The notes beneath the pieces were generated by a model. That model worked only from the letters and a program-made list of their open reading frames with translations. It ran no database searches and had not been told where the DNA came from. Source: Uloborus plumipes (taxonomy: Eukaryota > Arthropoda > Arachnida > Araneae > Uloboridae). Taken from it: a stretch of 64,000 bases of DNA. The position numbers and the translations under genes were made by a program. The first letter of the stretch is position 1; the number at the start of each line of letters is the position of its first letter. Shown piece after piece: positions 39,501-43,403 of the stretch. The stretch spans positions 1 to 64,000 of the forward strand of contig JAXGGA010006492.1 in assembly GCA_038373865.1 (NCBI GenBank), read 5' to 3'.

Positions 39501-42375
39501 CTTATTTCTGTAAATTTTATCACAACCTCTTTCTCTGTCACAATTTTTCTTCTGTCCCGTGAAATTCGAGATAGACAGGTGTGACTGTAATGCACTAACT
39601 TATTACCCGGCGTTGCCCGGATGCTAATGAAACAATGCTCGCAAAAATTACAATTGAATATCTGTTGGAACCTCTCATTTTTCTGCATCATACAATATTT
39701 GTGCCAATGATTCAAGGTAATTAGAGCATGAATTTTAATTGTTTTTAACTTATTTCATGCCAAAATGAAATAGGTGAGCCTTAAGTGGATAATTCATTGT
39801 TTATTGTCATCTTTGTTGGAAAATGCTCATACTTAAATGTGTTGAATTGTATCCATTTGTATGCTTAAAGGCTTATTTCTATTATGCTATATATTCAAAA
39901 TTGAAAGAAAATGGCCATTTTGAGGCAAAAAATTTGCATTTCGAGCTTTTTGGATTTTTTTTTTTTAATTTCAAAATTCCACCTAAGTGAATTCTAGTGC
40001 ATCGAGGAACCTCTGTGCCAAGTTGGGTGCAAATCTGACGAAAACTGGATTTGTATAAGGAACAAACATATGATGTACATATATAGAAATATACATACAT
40101 CCATCTTTATATGTATAGATTTATGAGAGCGAGCGGACGCCATCTTTGATGACGTCATAGCAGGAAAACGCACCAGATGGCGGATGTTCAGGCAAGTGCA
40201 AAATACTTTCTAGGGCACCCACCAAGCATTTTCGAAAAAAAAAAACGCTCCCAGCTTGGAACATTCCTACAGAAGTGGTTTCAGATCCTGGACTATACTT
40301 GCCATCAGATCTTCACAATAGAGGAAACCGACTGAACAAATGGGTTTGGAAGTTTTTGCTTTGAACATGAGCCCTCCAGCATTCCCTGCGCTTTCAAATG
40401 CTCCATCGGTGCAAACACTTGTACAGCTATGCCCCGTATCCCTTCGCTTTTCTGGTATTCATCTGTCACTTGGAATATTGCGTTATCCTTTTGCATGCCG
40501 AGTGAATGCTTCACAGAAAAACCCGATGATCTCGAAGATAGTCGTCACGAACAAGTCGCACTGATGACGATCTACCACCGGCGTGGTACACAACTGTCAT
40601 GTTCGTCCATTAACTTGACATAAAATTATTCCAGCTATTCTGCTTATGAACCAATATTTTCTTAATGTCACACAATGTGGCATTCATTGGTTTTCTGACA
40701 GCATCGTTCACATGTCACTGTGACCGCCTGCTTCACTGGATCCGAGTATTGATATTATACGAGTTTCACGCATGGCGTGCATTTTCCGTTTTGGCAATTA
40801 ATCAAACTAGCAACATTTTTTTGATGTCTTGTCCGAAACTTTTAAGCTGGTAAAATACATCTGTTCCGAAATTCCGCGGCAGACCGTAATAAACCTTTTC
40901 ACGGCACACCAGTTGCACACCTGTTATAGGGCAGACCGACCAATTAATGAACACTTCCAGTAAATAAACACCTCGTTTTTTCATGAAAAAAATCAGGTTT
41001 TGAGACTTTTTTTTAGATGAATCAGCAGCAGTAACTCCTTTCTGCCCATTTACCGAAAGAAATGACTAGAAAATGCTGCATTTGTTCACTGGCAGGGGGG
41101 TTCATTCACTGGGTCTTTGCACTTTTTTCCATTTCAACCCCCCATAAAACTTGATGCAGAACCATAAAAGCTGTCCCAATTTTTTTTTTAATACTACGTA
41201 TGTCATCTGAAGTGTTTTTACTGTCATGTGGCAAATTTTAAAAAAAATTTCCGATGCTATAAATTTTTGAAATTGAAAATTCGCTTAAGTGTTCATTCAC
41301 TGGTCTGTCTACCCTAGTTATTATTTGTGATTGTCACTTTGTGAAGTAAGCATGAAATGCATTTATTTACAAATTAAAAGGAAAAGGTCTTCAATACACA
41401 GACTTGAAGGATTTATTTCTGTGGAAAAACCGGACCACATTTGCTCCTTAAACGAAGCTATTTGTGGACTCAGTGGCAGCAATCACATGCACAGTGAACT
41501 CCCGATGACCCACGAGTCTTTCACAACATTGTTTTCTCTTTTTCACGGTGATGATTTACTGAATGCAGAAAAATGAGAGTGTATTTTTCGTCGTGTTCAT
41601 ACCGCCGTGCCGAGTTCAAAAGTGGTATCTGCTGTCGAGCTCAAACTGAGATAGGACTGATTAAATTTTTGCACCACCATGTATTTGATTCAGATGACTT
41701 TTTCAGAATTTTTTTGAAAATATTTCCTGCTCTCAAATCTGTACCTCAGAACCAGACTAACGTAAGTCCATTTTCGTCATTTTTCAGTAGAAGGGAAAAA
41801 CGATGTATTCGACAATCGTTTTTCCCCTCTACCGAAAAATGACGAAAATGGACTTACGTTAGTCTAGTTCTGAGGTACAGAAATGACCCTATAATTTTGT
41901 ATTCGGATAAAATACGTCACAAAGAGCCACCTGGTGGCGATGACCCCATTATGTTAAAAAGTGCAGTTACTTTAAGTTTTTTTTTCGCATTCAATGTTTA
42001 AACTAATTTGAGTGTATCTGTTGCGTTGCCGACCTCGTACACCGATGTCGTCTCTCTTGCAGCTACCCCACCCTCTCGCCGTTCCAGGGCGGCCCCTTCC
42101 GCAAGCCGCCCCGTCCCCGCAACCCCATGTGCATGTACGTGCTGGACGTGGGCGGTGCCCTGGCGGGGGGCCGCGTGGCGTGGCGGCCCCCGGGGCGGCA
42201 GCCCGCCGCCCCCGAGGAGATCATCCTCTACTCCCTGGTGCTGGGCCGGGGCGAGCTGGTCATGTTCGGCGGCATCCAGAAGGACCTCCACTCGGGCCAG
42301 CAGGAGGGCGAGGCCGTGCCCGAGCTCGTCTCCAACTCCCTACACTTCATGGAGGCGCAGAGGTTCGTCATCTGA
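3431..42375 (+). CDS. FBXO42: FBXO42-like F-box and Kelch protein, whole gene span (10 coding exons)
   Basis: The gene encodes a 551-residue F-box/Kelch protein orthologous to animal FBXO42, a substrate receptor of SKP1-CUL1-F-box ubiquitin ligases. Exons: 3431-3575, 8133-8369, 14821-14924, 20154-20332, 26573-26669, 32108-32164, 32953-33078, 34612-34736, 38789-39061, 42063-42375. Every intron begins GT and ends AG, phases match at all nine junctions, and the coding length is 1,656 bases including the stop. The F-box is at residues 9-48. Kelch-type double-Gly motifs sit near residues 99, 150, 209, 266 and 517. Residues 316-470 form a low-complexity linker. Human FBXO42 is about 717 residues; the difference is mostly a shorter linker, so a linker exon may be missing from this model. 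Introns reach more than 6 kb and are full of transposons. Exons 1 and 6 are AT-rich at third positions, the others strongly GC-rich. Confidence 0.92.
4288..4641. mobile_element. Small DNA element with 5-bp target duplication, copy 1
   Basis: A 354-base non-coding element flanked by CAGTA on both sides (4283-4287 and 4642-4646). The ends are imperfect inverted repeats (GGCAAACCCAGATAA against TTATCTAAGTCTGC). A second copy, flanked by GCTCT, lies at 10914-11212, so both ends and the 5-base duplication are independently supported. Confidence 0.7.
5639..6677 (-). mobile_element. Tc1-like transposon with perfect 27-bp terminal repeats
   Basis: A 1,039-base element with perfect 27-base inverted termini (5639-5665 and 6651-6677, beginning CACTCATGTCCATAAATT) and flanking TA dinucleotides, as expected of Tc1/mariner insertion. 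It is shorter than typical complete Tc1 elements (about 1.6 kb) and has lost the N-terminal DNA-binding part of the transposase. The perfect termini suggest fairly recent insertion or mobilisation in trans. Confidence 0.9.
5866..6550 (-). pseudogene. Tc1-like transposase remnant (DDE type)
   Basis: The minus strand carries the catalytic half of a Tc1 transposase in pieces. VMFSDESRFSL (first Asp) is in one frame (6550-6155). LVDDNARPHRA (second Asp) lies in another (6306-6091). NPMEHVWDMLGRRV (catalytic Glu) follows in the second frame, after a stop at the usual Trp of the DWPA-SPDLNP motif. All three catalytic residues survive, but one frameshift and at least one stop break the protein, and the helix-turn-helix region is missing. 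Confidence 0.85.
7384..7615. promoter_or_regulatory. CpG-rich stretch in FBXO42 intron 1
   Basis: A GC- and CpG-rich block within very AT-rich DNA, with many CGAT, GATCG and TCCG motifs. About 170 bases further on, near 7790, lies a donor-like CGGAGGTAGGT. It could be an alternative promoter and non-coding first exon, or a relic of an older sequence. No protein homology is visible. Confidence 0.25.
8133..8369 (+). CDS. FBXO42: FBXO42 exon 2: first Kelch repeat
   Basis: Residues 49-127 and the first base of codon 128. It contains RYSHCACAV and SMYVFGGC (double Gly at 99-100), followed by FNDLWRLDLDT and W-I-R-P-L-A, the end of one Kelch blade and nearly identical to animal FBXO42. The acceptor is CTCCAG before 8133 and the donor GTGAGT at 8370. 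Third positions are almost all G or C, and composition changes abruptly at both splice sites. Confidence 0.93.
8440..8771. repeat. Tandem duplication, about 141-base unit
   Basis: Two diverged copies in tandem, recognisable by ATCCAAACAAT (8491 and 8632), ATTGGTTGAT and GGTAGATGGCAGTG. A further dispersed copy occurs at about 27140-27363, where a Tc1 element is inserted against it. Non-coding; family unknown. Confidence 0.7.
9360..9388 (+). repeat. TTTC microsatellite
   Basis: A run of about seven TTTC units inside the fold-back element, followed by a poly-T tract. Confidence 0.8.
9423..9698 (+). repeat. Iterated GCAGACGAT-like motifs
   Basis: Six copies of GCAGACGAT or close variants lie at about 9423, 9451, 9479, 9607, 9648 and 9690, all in the same orientation, between the left arm of the fold-back and its ORF. 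Iterated subterminal motifs are commonly transposase binding sites; that role is inference here. Confidence 0.5.
9824..10213 (+). CDS. Cys/His-rich ORF in fold-back element A
   Basis: A 129-residue ORF in the spacer of the palindrome. Its Cys and His residues are clustered: Cys41, then TVCCIHKKY (Cys47, His50), Cys57, the CCD motif at 65-67, a PGKKL motif at 102-106, and Cys110-x2-His113. This spacing looks like a small zinc-binding domain. The first half resembles the ORF at 62757-62981 in another element of the same family (C-x-[VI]-G near the start; TVC-x2-H followed by KKY). I do not recognise a named family and cannot tell whether more exons follow. It may be the N-terminal part of an element-encoded protein. 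No signal peptide or membrane segment is seen. Confidence 0.5.
   Translation: MCTVGLHISDQRCDLNSLQYVSELSVKIRELIALRCNLRDCETSTVCCIHKKYFLHCYTGNQRKCCDIFSLLPNQIKKSSLRAISLSQAQIYRSKLKIDVVPGKKLSFTCRKHAKKLLDECNIKEKCDL
10914..11212. mobile_element. Small DNA element with 5-bp target duplication, copy 2
   Basis: A 299-base copy of the element at 4288-4641, here flanked by GCTCT (10909-10913 and 11213-11217) and inserted into the right arm of fold-back A. The left arm shows the uninterrupted sequence, so the insertion is younger than the palindrome. It lacks a GCAGAAAA-containing segment present in copy 1. Confidence 0.75.
12236..13832. mobile_element. Non-autonomous DNA element with 15-bp terminal repeats
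   Basis: The left end CAGGGGTCTGTCCAG and right end CTGGCCAGACCCCTG are inverted repeats with one mismatch, flanked by CTTCC (12231-12235 and 13833-13837). Subterminal repeats lie at both ends: about 20-base units containing TTTTGTGAAAA on the left, and 32-base units on the right. No transposase is visible. The superfamily is unclear: the ends look hAT-like but the shared flank is 5 bases, not 8. Confidence 0.65.
13686..13808 (+). repeat. 32-base tandem repeat ending in a hairpin
   Basis: Four units of 32 bases, each containing TTTGTGAAGGGTCCG, starting near 13686. The array ends in a perfect 18-base palindrome, GGGTCCGTTAACGGACCC (13791-13808), made by the last unit meeting its own inverse. 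Confidence 0.85.
14821..14924 (+). CDS. FBXO42: FBXO42 exon 3: Kelch repeat
   Basis: Residues 128-162. The motifs TYPPPKA and NLVLFGGW (double Gly 150-151), ending PVHQ, match the second Kelch blade of FBXO42. The acceptor follows TTTCCAG at 14820 and the donor is GTACGT at 14925. It enters in phase 1 and leaves in phase 0. A TTAA-flanked MITE lies about 100 bases downstream. Confidence 0.92.
15022..15238 (+). mobile_element. piggyBac-type MITE, family 1, copy 2
   Basis: A 217-base copy of the element at 376-607, flanked by TTAA (15018-15021 and 15239-15242), in the same orientation, about 100 bases downstream of exon 3. Confidence 0.8.
15755..18607. mobile_element. GGGTCATTCC fold-back element, copy B (2.9 kb)
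   Basis: A 2,853-base palindrome starting GGGTCATTCCATGTCAAGTG and ending with its inverse (one mismatch in the first part), flanked by AGTT (15751-15754 and 18608-18611). The arms run about 15755-17115 and 17510-18607 with a spacer of about 400 bases. The left arm is about 264 bases longer because it holds a tandem duplication (about 16330-16865). No convincing protein is encoded. It shares its ends, but little internal sequence, with copies A and D. Confidence 0.8.
16330..16865. repeat. About 265-base tandem duplication in left arm of fold-back B
   Basis: Two diverged copies (about 16330-16600 and 16600-16865) share GAGCT, GTTGGTAAATGGGTTTCCTT and CTAGACGAAGTATCCCC. The right arm has a single corresponding copy (about 17765-18045). 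Confidence 0.8.
19875..20061. mobile_element. 187-base MITE-like inverted repeat
   Basis: Inverted ends of about 28 bases (starting AAATACAAGACAATGTGTCC) bracket a 130-base core, about 90 bases upstream of exon 4. No clear target duplication was found. Confidence 0.6.
20154..20332 (+). CDS. FBXO42: FBXO42 exon 4: Kelch repeat
   Basis: Residues 163-221 plus two bases of codon 222. It shows PPMAGHSASV and RLMVVFGG (double Gly 209-210), as in the third blade of FBXO42. The acceptor CTGCAG ends at 20153; the donor is GTTTGT at 20333. The final residues (QLCDGPFL) are less conserved than the blade core. A small inverted-repeat element ends about 90 bases upstream of the acceptor. Confidence 0.92.
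22100..22197 (-). mobile_element. Possible solo end of a GGGTCATTCC element (copy C)
   Basis: The inverse of GGGTCATTCCATGTGAAATG ends at 22197, as at the right edges of copies A and B. A related GTGAAATGAGCAAA occurs near 20862, so a decayed fold-back of about 1.3 kb is possible, but the left terminus is not visible. Confidence 0.35.
22728..23430. mobile_element. MITE-like element, TATCGTCGGCACC family, copy 1
   Basis: An element of about 0.7 kb with inverted ends TATCGTCGGCACCATGCTAA and its complement (right end near 23430). A shorter relative lies at 42544-42786; both share an internal TTCGAA/GATCGTTTTACAC-type segment. No coding content or firm target duplication is seen. Confidence 0.6.
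24790..25891. mobile_element. hAT-type element with 8-bp target duplication
   Basis: A 1,102-base element with inverted ends TAGGGTGATGCTTAAAA, flanked by perfect ACGTGCAT repeats (24782-24789 and 25892-25899). Eight-base duplications and TAGGGTG ends fit the hAT superfamily. A 105-codon open frame inside (25039-25356, plus) has no recognised homology. Confidence 0.75.
26573..26669 (+). CDS. FBXO42: FBXO42 exon 5: Kelch repeat
   Basis: Completes codon 222 and encodes residues to 254. SNDTWTLDLKTLKW is the end of a Kelch blade, and PPPRYGHSQ begins the next. The acceptor CCGTAG ends at 26572 and the donor is GTGGGG at 26670. Of 32 full codons, 30 end in G or C, an extreme bias compared with exon 6. 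Confidence 0.92.
27364..28840 (-). mobile_element. Tc1-like transposon
   Basis: About 1,477 bases with imperfect inverted ends of about 35 bases starting CACTGGTT (left) and CACTGGTTTTCATAAATT (right, inverted). TA follows the right end; the left flank has mutated. Length is near that of a full Tc1 element. It sits against a copy of the repeat seen at 8440-8771. Confidence 0.8.
27740..28518 (-). pseudogene. Tc1-like transposase with a stop at the catalytic Glu
   Basis: The N-terminal part (28518-28225) includes a helix-turn-helix-like segment (MARWLNVSPSVVHRLW) and GRPIATT. A frameshift then moves to the catalytic part (28376-27771), with FMDESRFSLES (first Asp), VCVWGGISMGGRT and SQDDNARPHRA (second Asp). 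It ends NPI followed by TAG, then HVWDSLGRR: the stop replaces the Glu of NPIEHVWD. The protein is therefore doubly inactivated. Confidence 0.88.
29225..29563. mobile_element. Small inverted-repeat element
   Basis: About 340 bases bracketed by diverged inverted ends, GACCAGTCATCAATTTTAAA against TTTAAAATGTACCACTGGT. The arms pair further inward (GATAGATT/AATCTATC, TTGAATACAAGCC/GGCTTGTATCC). Non-coding. Confidence 0.5.
32108..32164 (+). CDS. FBXO42: FBXO42 exon 6: 57-base Kelch exon
   Basis: A short phase 0/0 exon for residues 255-273, carrying LLIMGGCGGPNM. The double-Gly motif and the following GCGGPN are conserved in animal FBXO42 (ILGGCGGPN). The acceptor TTTCAG ends at 32107; the donor is GTATTT at 32165. 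It is AT-rich at third positions (6 of 19 G or C). Because 57 is a multiple of three, skipping would keep the frame but remove a blade core. Confidence 0.88.
32479..32690. mobile_element. piggyBac-type MITE, family 2
   Basis: A 212-base sequence flanked by TTAA (32475-32478 and 32691-32694) with short inverted ends CCCATCAATG and CATTATTGGG. It differs from family 1. Non-coding. Confidence 0.6.
32797..32905. mobile_element. Short MITE with CCGTATTTTTCGCC ends
   Basis: About 109 bases: ACCGTATTTTTCGCCGTATA at the left and an inverted partner GTCTTACACGGCGAAAAAT at the right, enclosing a GCCTGC/GCAGGC inner hairpin. Similar CCGTATTTTTCG-TATAAGAC repeats are widespread in animal genomes. It lies 47 bases upstream of exon 7. 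Confidence 0.65.
32953..33078 (+). CDS. FBXO42: FBXO42 exon 7: end of Kelch domain
   Basis: Residues 274-315, phase 0/0. LYTDVWLL closes the Kelch blade opened in exon 6. The end FHPACK matches the CHPACR of vertebrate FBXO42, where the Kelch propeller joins the linker. The acceptor TTGCAG ends at 32952 and the donor is GTGCGT at 33079. The exon is squeezed between two MITE-like elements (32797-32905 and 33177-33404). Confidence 0.92.
33177..33404 (+). mobile_element. piggyBac-type MITE, family 1, copy 3
   Basis: A 228-base copy flanked by TTAA (33173-33176 and 33405-33408), again in plus orientation, starting 98 bases after the exon 7 donor. Confidence 0.8.
33550..33770 (+). repeat. Dispersed repeat, inverted partner of 41595-41950
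   Basis: It shares CATCGCCACC-GGTGGCTCT, AATACAAAAT-ATAGGGTCAT, CTGAATCAAATACATGGTGG and GAGCTCGAC with the reverse complement of 41595-41950. Non-coding and of unknown family. This copy lacks the small palindromic insertion found in the other. Confidence 0.75.
34612..34736 (+). CDS. FBXO42: FBXO42 exon 8: start of linker
   Basis: Residues 316-356 plus two bases. It starts VGSQVVVMS, matching VGQCVVVFS of human FBXO42, then becomes a Ser/Pro/Arg-rich linker. The acceptor TTTCAG ends at 34611; the donor GTGCGT at 34737 leaves phase 2, which fits the acceptor of exon 9. A hAT-type element begins only 48 bases downstream. Confidence 0.88.
34785..35967. mobile_element. hAT-type non-autonomous element with 8-bp target duplication
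   Basis: A 1,183-base element beginning CAGTGTTTCCCAACC and ending GGTTGGGAACCACTG, flanked by perfect TTCTACAT repeats (34777-34784 and 35968-35975). CAGTG-GTTCCCAACC ends with 8-base duplications are classic hAT. It contains a truncated GGGTCATTCC element (34961-about 35635) and no transposase. Confidence 0.88.
34961..35635 (+). mobile_element. Truncated GGGTCATTCC element (copy E)
   Basis: A half-element closely matching the left arm of fold-back B (15755-16440), beginning GGGTCATTATGTCAAGTG, where a few terminal bases are lost. It ends abruptly after CAAAACTGTTCA. It lies inside a hAT-type element and may have been captured by it. Confidence 0.75.
36034..36135 (+). other. Unconfirmed exon-like frame in intron 8
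   Basis: An acceptor (CTTTAG) is followed by 34 open codons rich in Ser, Thr and Pro (AGGSSALVFSLEPTASTVIS and onward) and a donor CAG/GTATTT. This suits the disordered FBXO42 linker, which is longer in human. However the exon is phase 0/0 while the neighbouring exons join in phase 2, and reading it in phase 2 meets an immediate stop. It would need two further small exons or an alternative splice site. Confidence 0.25.
36972..38226 (-). mobile_element. mariner/Tc1-type element with perfect 25-bp terminal repeats
   Basis: A 1,255-base element with perfect 25-base inverted ends (36972-36996 and 38202-38226, beginning CAGGGTGACAAGAAATAAC) and TA on both sides. The length suits a full mariner-type element. 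The minus strand encodes a decayed transposase. Confidence 0.9.
37120..38086 (-). pseudogene. Mariner-type (DDxD-like) transposase, catalytically dead
   Basis: The frame starts MVRKRSAILDIREQ at 38086 and continues in several frames. Recognisable blocks are DRWETLVFTNEKLFSTEQ, where the first catalytic Asp (FTDEK in relatives) is Asn; GVGYVLVGKQPLVFVDQG; FQQD, the second Asp; and YSPDLNPMYYSVW, where the Asp of NPMDYSVW is Tyr. The blocks resemble the maT/DD37D-like branch of Tc1/mariner. Several stops and frameshifts separate them. Confidence 0.8.
38789..39061 (+). CDS. FBXO42: FBXO42 exon 9: charged linker
   Basis: Residues 357-447. Near the start it has EPCVNGKRG, matching APCVNGRWG of human FBXO42, which anchors the exon. 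The rest is predicted disordered: an acidic Ser-rich stretch, then Arg/Glu-rich sequence whose end (ERRLERLDRMEQRLRELRE) could form a short coiled coil. The acceptor CCCCAG ends at 38788 and the donor GTGAGT is at 39062. An open frame continues upstream to 38592 through the acceptor but lacks homology, so I treat it as intronic. The human protein has a much longer segment here. Confidence 0.85.
39124..39587. mobile_element. pogo/Tigger-like MITE
   Basis: A 464-base element flanked by TA (39122-39123 and 39588-39589). The ends CAATGGAACCTGTTATCTCG and CGAGATAGACAGGTGTGACTG are diverged inverted repeats of the type seen in pogo-like elements. A second inner CTCTATCTCGAATTTTGACG follows. No transposase is visible. 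Confidence 0.6.
39596..40120 (+). repeat. Dispersed repeat with TACCCGGCGTTGCCCGG start
   Basis: It starts with ATTACCCGGCGTTGCCCGG and ends in ACATACATCCATCTTTATAT, a combination common in arthropod genomes and probably the tail of a non-autonomous or retrotransposed repeat. A related tail lies near 29130-29190. Confidence 0.5.
40250..40450 (-). pseudogene. hAT (ZBED5/Buster-like) transposase fragment
   Basis: The reverse strand reads SCTSVCTDGAFESAGNAGG, then KAKTSKPICSVGFLYCEDLM and DLKPLL before a stop. It resembles the CTDGAPAM-G...K...HC-IHR-AL...L block of ZBED5-like hAT transposases. The conserved His of that block reads as Tyr here. Only a short segment survives. Confidence 0.5.
40927..41316. 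mobile_element. 390-base inverted-repeat element with 4-bp target duplication
   Basis: Diverged inverted ends TAGGGCAGACCGACC (left) and GGTCTGTCTACCCTA (right), flanked by GTTA (40923-40926 and 41317-41320). GTTCATTCACTG-type motifs recur inside. Non-coding. Confidence 0.65.
41595..41950 (-). repeat. Dispersed repeat, inverted partner of 33550-33770
   Basis: The reverse complement of this stretch matches 33550-33770, but here it is interrupted by a 142-base palindromic element (41739-41880). The uninterrupted copy gives the empty-site sequence. Confidence 0.75.
41739..41880. mobile_element. 142-base near-perfect palindromic MITE
   Basis: Starts CTGTACCTCAGAACCAGAC and pairs with its complement along almost the whole length, leaving only a few central bases (around GTATTCGA). 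AAAT flanks both sides (41735-41738 and 41881-41884), and the related repeat at 33550-33770 has a single ATTT at the empty site. It lies about 180 bases upstream of exon 10. Confidence 0.88.
42063..42375 (+). CDS. FBXO42: FBXO42 exon 10: C-terminal Kelch-like repeat and stop
   Basis: Completes codon 448 and runs to the TGA at 42373-42375, residue 551. It contains NPMCMYVLDV and LVLGRGELVMFGG, then NSLHFM near the end. This is the C-terminal Kelch-like strand block of FBXO42 (human MQMYVLDI and GRGELIIFGG), which closes the propeller. The acceptor CTTGCAG ends at 42062. Bases are very GC-rich and the high-GC region continues past the stop into a degenerate tandem array. Confidence 0.93.
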
Positions 42376-42409
42376 GCGCCATTATTAAAGGACCATCACT
42401 CTGCAGGTA

Positions 42410-43045
42410 AAGAGGACTGCTCTTTGCACGCGTGGGTGTGCTCTCCTTCGCCGACGGAGGACGTCGCGGGGCGTGCTCTCGCTTCCAGACGGAGGAGGAG
42501 GTCGGCACTCCGGTTTCCTCCGGCCATCTCCCAGGAAATTGTGATATCGTCGGCACCGCGCTAAAATTACGAATGTAAAAAATCGCGTTTTTCAAGCTCG
42601 AATTTTTCAAATAATTGAAATTAAAATGATACCTTCGAACGATCGTTTTACACTTAAAGATATCTATCAAAATTGAAAATAACCAAACACGTCAGGGGAG
42701 GGGGGGGGGAATATATGCAGTGTTTTGGCTCTCCCGAAAAGTGCCAATTTTCACATTTGTAATTTTAGCATGGTGCGGACGATACGTGTCTTCATTTCTG
42801 GACGGAGTGCGAGGACCTCCCGTGGGCTCCGTCCGCTCGTTTCGGAGGACGATTCGAAACGTGCTCTCGACTCCGGACGGAGCGGGAGGACCGTCTTCCG
42901 GCTCCGTCCGGCCAGTTTCTCGCAGATCGTTGAGTGTGCTCTCACCTCTGGATAGAACCGGAGGATCGCCTCCCGCCAGCTCCACGGAGATTATGAAACG
43001 CGCTTTCATTTCCGGCTGAAACCGATTGATGAATGCCCAACACTG
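42410..43045 (+). repeat. Degenerate GC-rich tandem array, unit about 75 bases
   Basis: Immediately downstream of FBXO42, about five or six diverged units share a GTGCTCTC start, TCCGGACGGAG, GAGGAC and GGCTCCGTCCG blocks. The array is interrupted by a MITE at 42544-42786. It may be 3' untranslated sequence of FBXO42 or downstream DNA. No clear AATAAA signal lies near the stop. Confidence 0.65.
42544..42786. mobile_element. MITE-like element, TATCGTCGGCACC family, copy 2
   Basis: A 243-base relative of 22728-23430 with ends TATCGTCGGCACC and GGTGCGGACGATA, inserted into the GC-rich tandem array. Target duplication not resolved. Confidence 0.6.
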
Positions 43046-43219
43046 GATGTGGGTTTTCGCTCCAACAATCATGGATCGGATTCCTCTTCCGATAACGGGA
43101 ATGTATGGATGAACACTTCAGTTCTCCGGGAGACAGGGTGCTTTTCGGTAGGCAAGGCGTACCTCTTCCATCTCGCGAAGCCGGCCATTTTCTCACCATT
43201 CTGCCTCCATCCGGGACTC

Positions 43220-43403
43220 TTCGTCGTTTTACGGACCATGCCGGAAGTGAGCGTTCAATATAATAGGGGGTCATTTGACATAAGAATCAGCCACAATTTT
43301 GTTTTTTTTTCTTCATTGTTTTACGGACCATGCCGGAAGTGAGCGTTCAATATAATAGGGGGTCATTTGACATAAGAATCAGCCACAATTTTGTTTTTTT
43401 GGA
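43220..43403 (+). repeat. Recent 92-base tandem duplication
   Basis: Two almost identical copies with a period of 92 bases, each containing TTTTACGGACCATGCCGGAAG and AATAGGGGGTCATTTGACAT. A diverged GGGGGTCATTTTACATAAGAATCAGC follows near 43848. The near identity indicates a young duplication or an assembly effect. Confidence 0.85.

Larger units (their letters stand above)
39062..42062 (+). other. FBXO42: FBXO42 intron 9
   Basis: A 3.0-kb intron packed with elements: a pogo-like MITE (39124-39587), a CGGCGTTGCCCGG retro-type repeat (39596-40120), a hAT transposase relic (40250-40450), an inverted-repeat element (40927-41316) and a dispersed repeat with a palindromic insertion (41595-41950). 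Confidence 0.7.
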
